From positions 1-64,000 of the forward strand of contig JAETSQ010000006.1 in NCBI GenBank assembly GCA_021769525.1: 64,000 bases of DNA, read 5' to 3'. The position numbers were made by a program, and so were the translations under genes. Positions within the stretch are counted from its first letter, which is position 1; the number at the start of each line of letters is the position of its first letter. The notes below the pieces were generated by a model. It had not been told where the DNA came from and ran no database searches. It was given only the letters and a program-made list of their open reading frames with translations. The DNA comes from Oscillospiraceae bacterium. GTDB lineage: Bacteria; Bacillota; Clostridia; Oscillospirales; Ruminococcaceae. This document shows, piece after piece, positions 58,982 through 64,000 of the stretch.

Positions 58982-59824
58982 ATGTCCAATACACCGGAGG
59001 GCTGCACCCACGACTGCGGGTCCTGCAGCCAGAACTGCGGAGAGAGAACCCAGGATCCCCAGAGCTTTTTGGAAAAGCCCCACGAGCTGAGCAGCATCAA
59101 GCGGGTCATCGGGGTGGTGTCCGGCAAGGGGGGCGTGGGCAAGTCCATCGTCACCAGTATGCTTGCGGTGCTTCTGAACCGCAAGGGTTACAGCACCGCC
59201 ATCCTGGACGCGGACGTCACCGGCCCCTCCATCCCCAAGGCCTTCGGCATCCACGAAAAAGCCCAGGGGGATGAGGTGGGCCTCTATCCCGCCCGGACCA
59301 AGACCGGCATCGGCGTGATGTCGGTGAATATGTTGCTGGAGACCGAGACCACCCCCGTCATCTGGCGGGGCCCGGTGATCTCCGGGGTCGTCAAGCAGTT
59401 CTGGACCGATGTGGTCTGGGGGGATGTGGACTTCCTCTTTGTGGATATGCCCCCCGGCACCGGGGATGTGCCCCTCACCGTTTTTCAGTCCATCCCCCTG
59501 GATGGCATCGTTGTGGTCACCTCCCCCCAGGAGCTGGTCTCGGTGATCGTGGAAAAGGCGGTGAACATGGCAAAGATGATGAACATTCCCATCCTGGGCC
59601 TGGTGGAGAACATGAGCTACGTCACCTGCCCCGACTGCGGCAGGAAGATCCAGGTCTTCGGCGAGAGCCGCCTGGAGGAGGCTGCTGCCCACAATAGCAT
59701 TCCTGTCCTGGGGCGCATCCCCATGGACCCCGCCCTGGCCAAAGTGGTGGACCAGGGTGTGGTGGAGCTCTTTGAAGGGGATTGGCTGGATGCCGCCGCC
59801 GAGAAGCTGGAGGACCGGCAGTGA
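58982..59824 (+). CDS. mrp: Mrp/NBP35-type Fe-S cluster carrier ATPase
   Basis: 280 residues. The N-terminal cysteine cluster CTHDCGSCSQNC (8-19) resembles the NBP35 4Fe-4S site; the deviant Walker A GVVSGKGGVGKS is at about 44-55; CPDC near 219-222 holds the bridging-cluster cysteines. It carries Fe-S clusters to target proteins and may work with the minimal Suf pair at 16330-17975. ATG at 58982 has AAAGGAGAG upstream. The GTG of the next gene overlaps its stop, so both are cotranslated. Confidence 0.95.
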   Translation: MSNTPEGCTHDCGSCSQNCGERTQDPQSFLEKPHELSSIKRVIGVVSGKGGVGKSIVTSMLAVLLNRKGYSTAILDADVTGPSIPKAFGIHEKAQGDEVGLYPARTKTGIGVMSVNMLLETETTPVIWRGPVISGVVKQFWTDVVWGDVDFLFVDMPPGTGDVPLTVFQSIPLDGIVVVTSPQELVSVIVEKAVNMAKMMNIPILGLVENMSYVTCPDCGRKIQVFGESRLEEAAAHNSIPVLGRIPMDPALAKVVDQGVVELFEGDWLDAAAEKLEDRQ

Positions 59825-60282
59825 CCGCCCCGGAGGAAAAGGGCCGCCTGGCCCAGGAGAACTTCGAGAGCGGCTGTAGTTGCAGCCAGGCGGTGCTGCT
59901 GGCCTTTGCCCCGGAGTGCGGCCTGGACCGGGAGACCGCCCTGCGCCTGGCCTCCTCCTTCGGCGGGGGCTTCGGGCGGATGCGGGAGCTGTGCGGGGCC
60001 CTTTCCGGCGCCGGTATGGTGCTGGGGCTGCTCCGGGGCTACACCGACCTTACGGACAAGCCGGCAAAGCAGCGGCACTACGACCTCATCCAACGCCTCT
60101 GCCGGCGCTTTGAGGAGGAGCAGGGGCACCTGCGCTGCGCCGACCTTTTGGAGAAGCTCCAGGGGGAGCCTGGCCCCGCGCCCGCCGACCGCACCCCGGA
60201 GTACTACAAGGCCCGCCCCTGCGGCAGGCTGGTGGCCTGCGCCGCCCGCATCACCCAGGAGCTGCTGGAGGAAACAGCGTAG
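59821..60282 (+). CDS. C-GCAxxG-C-C family redox protein
   Basis: 153 residues, GTG start overlapping the mrp stop (GTGA) with GGAGG 8 bases upstream. Conserved cysteines: SGCSCSQAVLLAF near 18-30, GGGFGRMRELCGALSGAGM near 46-64 (the family's namesake C-G-xx-xx-G), then LRCADLL and a C-terminal CGRLVACAA. Members are thought to bind metal or Fe-S and take part in redox reactions, but the reaction is unknown. Coupling to mrp suggests it receives a cluster. Confidence 0.88.
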   Translation: MTAPEEKGRLAQENFESGCSCSQAVLLAFAPECGLDRETALRLASSFGGGFGRMRELCGALSGAGMVLGLLRGYTDLTDKPAKQRHYDLIQRLCRRFEEEQGHLRCADLLEKLQGEPGPAPADRTPEYYKARPCGRLVACAARITQELLEETA

Positions 60283-60286
60283 AGCT

Positions 60287-60435
60287 TTTCTTCCTTTTCT
60301 TCTCACTCGTGAGAAGAAAAGGAAGCGAAAAGAAGAACGACCGGGCTGTGCCCGGAGCCGATCCCTACCCGGACCGGACATAAAGTCCGGTCCTTGACCT
60401 TTGCAGGATACAAGAATGACTGCCTGGAGCCCGAA
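60287..60435 (+). repeat. Polypurine hairpin repeat, variant form
   Basis: CTTCCTTTTCTTCTCA-ctcg-TGAGAAGAAAAGGAAG, then CGAAAAGAAGAACGA, CCGGG/CCCGG and GGACCGGAC/GTCCGGTCC hairpins, then GAATGACTGCCTGGAGCC shared with 16107-16132. It follows the stop of the C-GCAxxG gene, with the same polarity as the other copies. Confidence 0.72.
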
Positions 60436-60460
60436 ATACTGCCAGAAGCGAAAAAGGAAA

Positions 60461-60490
60461 GACAGCCGGACAGAAAACCGGCTGTCTTTT
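60461..60490 (-). terminator. folT terminator
   Basis: On the minus strand: a 9-bp perfect stem GACAGCCGG/CCGGCTGTC with an 8-base loop, followed by TTTCCTTTTT. Confidence 0.85.
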
Positions 60491-60505
60491 ATGTGTTGCG
60501 CTGCT

Positions 60506-61108
60506 TTAATTTTCTTTCTCCTGCCTCGGCAGCAGGCCGTTCCTGGCGCAGACGGGCGCCATGGCCCGGAGGAAGAGCCAGAGGAGCAGGGCCTCCACCG
60601 GCAGCAGCCCGATGTTCTTGGCAAGGCTCTTCACCAGGTAGTAATAGTACCCTTTGCTGAACTGGATGGCGCTCCACAGGGCCCCCAGCCCCACGTTCAC
60701 CAGGAGGTTCACCGCCAGCTTCGCCAGCACCACCCGCAGGGCGGTGATGCGGGCCCGGTAGAAGAAGAGAGCGTAGAAGAAGGAGCCCAGCATGGTGGAA
60801 AGGACATAGCCGGGGAAGAAGGGCCCGGTAGGGTGGATGAAGTACCCCAGGACATCGGTGGCAAAGCCGGAGAGCAGCGCCATCACCGGCCCGTAGATGG
60901 CCGCCCCCAGGCCGTTGACGAAATACCCGAAGAAGATGTTCAGGTTATCCCCCAGAGGGATGTAGAGACCGCCAAGGACGATGCGCAGGGCCACCACGAT
61001 AGCCGCCAGGGTGAGCATCCGCAGGTTTCGCAGCTCCCGGAGGGCGGTGCGCCAGTAGCTCCGGGAAAAAGGGCTGGCCAGGGTGAGAGATTCCGGATCT
61101 TTGTACAA
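60506..61108 (-). CDS. folT: ECF folate transporter S component (FolT)
   Basis: 200 residues, six membrane helices. LAAIVVALRIVLGGLYIPLG and GYFVNGLGAAIYGPVMALLSG are typical of the folate-family ECF S components, which bind the vitamin and share an energising module coded elsewhere. The start is TTG 61108, with AAAGGAG about 9 bases upstream; the frame extends upstream but only through the riboswitch. The THF riboswitch (61194-61290) supports folate as substrate. Confidence 0.92.
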   Translation of the reverse strand: MYKDPESLTLASPFSRSYWRTALRELRNLRMLTLAAIVVALRIVLGGLYIPLGDNLNIFFGYFVNGLGAAIYGPVMALLSGFATDVLGYFIHPTGPFFPGYVLSTMLGSFFYALFFYRARITALRVVLAKLAVNLLVNVGLGALWSAIQFSKGYYYYLVKSLAKNIGLLPVEALLLWLFLRAMAPVCARNGLLPRQEKEN

Positions 61109-61193
61109 AAAAATACACTCCTTTCGTGCATCGGTTTGTACCGTATGCACGGCAGGGCGGCAAAAGCCGGCCCGGCGGAGTGCAGCTATGGTA

Positions 61194-61290
61194 CAGCGGG
61201 ATGCGGAGCCGTTACCGCAAGGGTCACCCCTTTTCGTCCGCCCGGCAACTCCCCGTCCCGGCGGCACTTGACGCAAAGGCTCCTACTCTG
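61194..61290 (-). promoter_or_regulatory. THF (tetrahydrofolate) riboswitch
   Basis: On the minus strand: GGAGCC start, GCGTCAAGTGCC, GACGGGGAGTTGCC, GGACGAAAAGG, CCTTGCGGTAACGGCTCC and GCATCCCGC, in the order and spacing of the folT-type THF riboswitch. Downstream a hairpin (GTGCATACGGT/ACCGATGCAC) lies just before the ribosome site, which fits translational control. The 337-bp gap 61109-61446 holds this element and its promoter. Confidence 0.9.
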
Positions 61291-61328
61291 TTTTTGTCCG
61301 CCCTCCGGGAAAACCGGAGAGCTCTTAT

Positions 61329-61357
61329 AGGATACCATCCCGGAAGGGTTTTGACAA
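61329..61357 (-). promoter_or_regulatory. folT promoter
   Basis: On the minus strand: TTGTCA (61357-61352), 17 bp, TATCCT (61334-61329); weak -10. Confidence 0.55.
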
Positions 61358-61446
61358 GACGCAGCCCCCAAATTTGGAAGAAAAGTGGAAAAAACTTCCC
61401 TTTTCCCCAAATCCGGGGGCTCTTTGTTCTTTTTCTTTGGGCGGGG

Positions 61447-62649
61447 TCACCCCGCAAAGGCCTCGTGGACCACCCGCATGGCCCGCAGGCCGTCCTCCCG
61501 GTCGATGAGCACCGAAATTTTGATTTCGCTGGTGGCGATCATCTGGATGTTGATGTTGGCCTCCGCCAGGGCCTCGAACATCATGGCGGCGACGCCGGGG
61601 TTGGATTCCATCCCGGCCCCCACCACGGAGACCTTGGTCACCCCGTCGCAGGCGATGTCCTTGGCCCGCAGGGTGCCCTTCAGCTCCTCCACCACCTCCA
61701 TGGCCTCCTCCCGCTGGCTGTCCGCCACGGTGAAGGAAATGTCCTTGGTGTCGTCCCGGCCCACCGACTGGAGGATGATGTCCACGTTGATCTTCCGGGC
61801 CGCCAGGGCGGAGAAGATCCGGAAGGCGATGCCGGGCACGTCCGCCAGGCCGATGAGGGAGATACGGGTGACGGCGTCGTCCTTAGCCACCCCTTTGATG
61901 AGCATTTTTTCCACCTTTGCCACCTCCTTGATGACCGTCCCCGGCTTTTCCACGAGGCTGGAGAGCACCTCCAGGGGGACGTTGTATTTCTTTGCCATCT
62001 CCACGCTGCGGTTGTGGAGCACCTGGGCCCCCAGGCTCGCCAGCTCCAGCATCTCGTCGTAGGAGATCTCCGCCAGTTTCCTAGCCCCCGGCACCAGCCG
62101 CGGGTCGGCGGTGTAGACCCCCTCCACATCGGTAAAGATCTGGCACAGGTCCGCCCGGCAGGCGGCGGCGATGGCTACGGCGCTGGTGTCCGAGCCGCCC
62201 CGCCCCAGGGTGGTGATGTCATCGTACCGGTTCAGGCCCTGGAATCCCGCCACAATGACGATGTTCCCCTTGTCCAGCTCGTTGACGATGCGCTCCGTCT
62301 CCACCCGGCGGATGCGGGAGTTGCCGTGGGTGGAATCGGTGACAAAGCCCGCCTGCCACCCGGTGAGGGACTTGGCGGGATAGCCCAGCTTCTCGATGGC
62401 CATGGCCAAGAGGGCGATGGAGATCTGCTCCCCGCTGGAAAGGAGGACGTCCATCTCCCGCTTGTTGGCCTTGGGGTTGATCTCCCTGGCCTTTTGGATA
62501 AGGTCATCGGTGGTATCCCCCTGGGCGGAGACCACCACCACCACGCTGTTCCCCCCCGCATAGGTCTCGGTGACCCGGCGGGCCACGTTCATCACCCGCT
62601 GGGCGTCCCGCACCGAGCTGCCACCGAATTTCTGCACAATGAGGCTCAT
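61447..62649 (-). CDS. lysC: Aspartate kinase
   Basis: 400 residues. It begins MSLIVQKFGGSSVRDAQRV (kinase KFGGTS-type motif with Ser), with TTLGRGGSDTSAVAIAAA at about 146-163, and two ACT domains at the C-terminus (about 260-400) for feedback by lysine and/or threonine. It phosphorylates aspartate, the first step to Lys, Met and Thr. ATG at 62649 has GGAGGGTTAAA upstream. It lies 1 bp after thrB, in a hom-thrB-lysC operon. Confidence 0.96.
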   Translation of the reverse strand: MSLIVQKFGGSSVRDAQRVMNVARRVTETYAGGNSVVVVVSAQGDTTDDLIQKAREINPKANKREMDVLLSSGEQISIALLAMAIEKLGYPAKSLTGWQAGFVTDSTHGNSRIRRVETERIVNELDKGNIVIVAGFQGLNRYDDITTLGRGGSDTSAVAIAAACRADLCQIFTDVEGVYTADPRLVPGARKLAEISYDEMLELASLGAQVLHNRSVEMAKKYNVPLEVLSSLVEKPGTVIKEVAKVEKMLIKGVAKDDAVTRISLIGLADVPGIAFRIFSALAARKINVDIILQSVGRDDTKDISFTVADSQREEAMEVVEELKGTLRAKDIACDGVTKVSVVGAGMESNPGVAAMMFEALAEANINIQMIATSEIKISVLIDREDGLRAMRVVHEAFAG

Positions 62650-62650
62650 T

Positions 62651-63556
62651 TTAACCCTCCTCCGTCACGGTCATCTGCGCGCCGCTGTTGTCCGGCGGGA
62701 GCAGCCGCAGCTTCCAGCCGCCGTACCCCTGGCCGTCCATCCAGCACCGCAGCCGCTGGGAAAAGCCGCTGTTTTCCGTTCCCACCACCGCCATCAGGGT
62801 GGAGCCGGCTCCGCTGATGTAGGCGCAGTAAGCCCCGAACTCCAGGGCGCAGTCCATCACCGCCCTGGCGCCGGGGATCAGCTCCAGCCGGTAGGGCTGG
62901 TGGAGCTTATCCTGGGCGGCCACCCGCAGGTTCTCGTACTGCCCGGAGGCAAGGCTCATGGCCATCAGGGCGGCCCGGCTGAGGTTAAAGACCCCGTCGG
63001 CCCGGCTCACCTCCTTGGGCAGGGCGGCGCGTGCGGCGCTGGTCTTCAGCTCAAAGTCCGGGATGATGGCGGCAAAGCGCAGGTCGTCCCGCAGCTCCCG
63101 GCGGCAGTAGAAGACCCTGCCGTTTTCGATGGCGGCGGTGACCTGTCCCCCCAGGATGGCGGGGGTGGAGTTGTCCGGGTGGCCCTCCATGGTGGCGGCC
63201 ATGTGGATGATGTCCTCCTGGGAGAGGGGGCTGCCCATCAGGGCGTTGCCCCCCATCAGCCCCGCCACGATGCAGGCGGAGCTGCTCCCCAGCCCCCTGG
63301 CCATGGGGATGGCGTTCTCCTGCCGGATGCGCAGCCCCGGCAAAGGCTTCCCGCAGATGTCAAAGAGGTACTTCACCGTCTTGTAGATGAGGTTGTTTTC
63401 GCCTGTGGGCACCGTGGTGCCGTCCAGGGAGAGGACCTCCACCCCCTCCCAGGGCTCCAGCACCACCCGGTTGTACATCTGCACCGCCAGCCCCAGGGAA
63501 TCGAAGCCGGCCCCGATGTTGGCGCTGGTGGCAGGGATGCGTATCTCTGCTTTCAT
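62651..63556 (-). CDS. thrB: Homoserine kinase
   Basis: 301 residues, GHMP kinase family. IPATSANIGAGFDSLGLAV at the N-terminus and PMARGLGSSSACIVAGL near 89-105 (ATP loop), and a C-terminal SGAGSTLMAV motif. It phosphorylates homoserine for threonine synthesis. Its ATG overlaps the stop of hom by 4 bases. Confidence 0.97.
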   Translation of the reverse strand: MKAEIRIPATSANIGAGFDSLGLAVQMYNRVVLEPWEGVEVLSLDGTTVPTGENNLIYKTVKYLFDICGKPLPGLRIRQENAIPMARGLGSSSACIVAGLMGGNALMGSPLSQEDIIHMAATMEGHPDNSTPAILGGQVTAAIENGRVFYCRRELRDDLRFAAIIPDFELKTSAARAALPKEVSRADGVFNLSRAALMAMSLASGQYENLRVAAQDKLHQPYRLELIPGARAVMDCALEFGAYCAYISGAGSTLMAVVGTENSGFSQRLRCWMDGQGYGGWKLRLLPPDNSGAQMTVTEEG

Positions 63557-64000
63557 CGGCTGCCCTCCAGTACCGTGATGCGGGAGAGGACCTTCCCTCC
63601 GGCGGCCCCGGCGGCCTCCTGGGCGGCGTCCAGCTCCCCCTGGGTGGCGGGGGCGGTGATGAAGGCCGCCTCCCCCTCCGCCAGGGGCTCCAGGAACCGG
63701 GCACCGGGGAAGAAGGTCTCCAGGGCATCCGGCTCCATGCCGGTCACCCGCAGGAAGGCCTGGGCGGTGTGCTCCTCCCAGGGCTGGGAGAGCTCCGGCT
63801 TCGCCGGTCCCCAGGGGAGGGGGCGGGAGCCGGCGGGCTGGGTGAGGGCGGTGATGAGGTCCCCCACCATGGCGGAGGCGGTGGGGAGCTTGCCGGCGCC
63901 GGGGCCGTAGAAGAGGGTGGTCCCCACCATGTCCCCGGTGACCTGGACGGCGTTGTAGACTCCGTTCACCCCGGAAAGGAGGCAGTCCCCCGGCACGAAC
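63553..64000 (-). CDS. hom: Homoserine dehydrogenase, C-terminal part (gene continues outside window)
   Basis: 149 codons are visible before the window edge. The sequence SGVNGVYNAVQVTGDMVG and TLFYGPGAGKLPTASAMVGD is the conserved end of the catalytic domain with the conserved GxGAG; a C-terminal ACT domain follows (EPLAEGEAAFITAPATQ, VLSRITVLEG), fitting threonine feedback. It reduces aspartate semialdehyde to homoserine. First gene of hom-thrB-lysC as far as can be seen. Confidence 0.93.
   Translation of the reverse strand, partial: FVPGDCLLSGVNGVYNAVQVTGDMVGTTLFYGPGAGKLPTASAMVGDLITALTQPAGSRPLPWGPAKPELSQPWEEHTAQAFLRVTGMEPDALETFFPGARFLEPLAEGEAAFITAPATQGELDAAQEAAGAAGGKVLSRITVLEGSR

Overview
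The window looks like a chromosome segment of a GC-rich, flagellated, endospore-forming member of the Clostridia, most like Oscillospiraceae. The evidence is the mix of clostridial gene families (SpoVB-type flippase, collagen-like exosporium protein behind a sigma-K-type promoter, hrcA-grpE-dnaK-dnaJ with CIRCE, T-box valS, THF-riboswitch folT, minimal two-gene Suf system), a flagellin end at the left edge, a chemoreceptor, strong AGGAGG-type ribosome sites and several TTG starts. I assign no species. I see no rRNA, tRNA, CRISPR array, prophage or complete insertion sequence.

Layout. 1-910: flagellin 3' end, then a compact type I toxin-antitoxin locus (29-residue holin-like peptide plus antisense RNA) and a second, toxin-less copy of the RNA. 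917-2523: rodA-type SEDS gene and a MerR regulator with a textbook operator. 2689-10709: a tight five-gene cluster (SWIM zinc finger protein, alpha-helical protein, YehL-type MoxR AAA+ ATPase, DUF5682/YehM-like protein, VWA protein), the most system-like unit here and of unknown function. 10771-13306: tandem-PepSY secreted protein, proline-rich lipoprotein and a gene fragment. 13445-15988: zinc/cadmium efflux operon (ArsR, separate HMA protein, P1B-2 ATPase). 16330-17975: minimal Suf pair. 18178-22637: pseudouridine kinase/regulator, pseudouridine-5'-phosphate glycosidase, patatin-like lipase, nucleoside hydrolase. 22974-27863: heat-shock operon on the minus strand.

28050-31768: membrane proteins, collagen-like spore protein, and an XRE regulator followed by a SLOG-like/HTH protein. 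32000-39110: an accessory-looking stretch with AT-richer patches (PD-(D/E)XK protein, small orphan proteins, MazEF, a second near-identical XRE regulator in inverted orientation) interleaved with an amidohydrolase, flotillin and YihY protein. 39343-42312: valS with T-box. 42749-50858: murD, two lipoproteins, a SUKH-like protein, acpS, NAD(P)HX repair, mltG, alkyladenine glycosylase. 50954-51095: an orphan small RNA. 51148-58869: SpoVB-like flippase, two unknowns, chemoreceptor, MATE pump, YitT protein. 58891-60282: Mrp/NBP35 Fe-S carrier with a C-GCAxxG-C-C protein. 60506-64000: folate transporter with THF riboswitch, then lysC, thrB and the end of hom.

The intergenic spaces are rich in small dispersed elements: (i) a polypurine/polypyrimidine double hairpin placed at 3' ends of genes, one copy cleanly split by a 108-bp palindromic insert; (ii) REP-like CTCCCTC palindromes; (iii) two long near-palindromic MITE-like elements, one carrying REP copies in its centre. 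Several promoters carry palindromes suggesting dedicated repressors (suf, psuK, mrp, mazE, murD, MerR, zinc operon).
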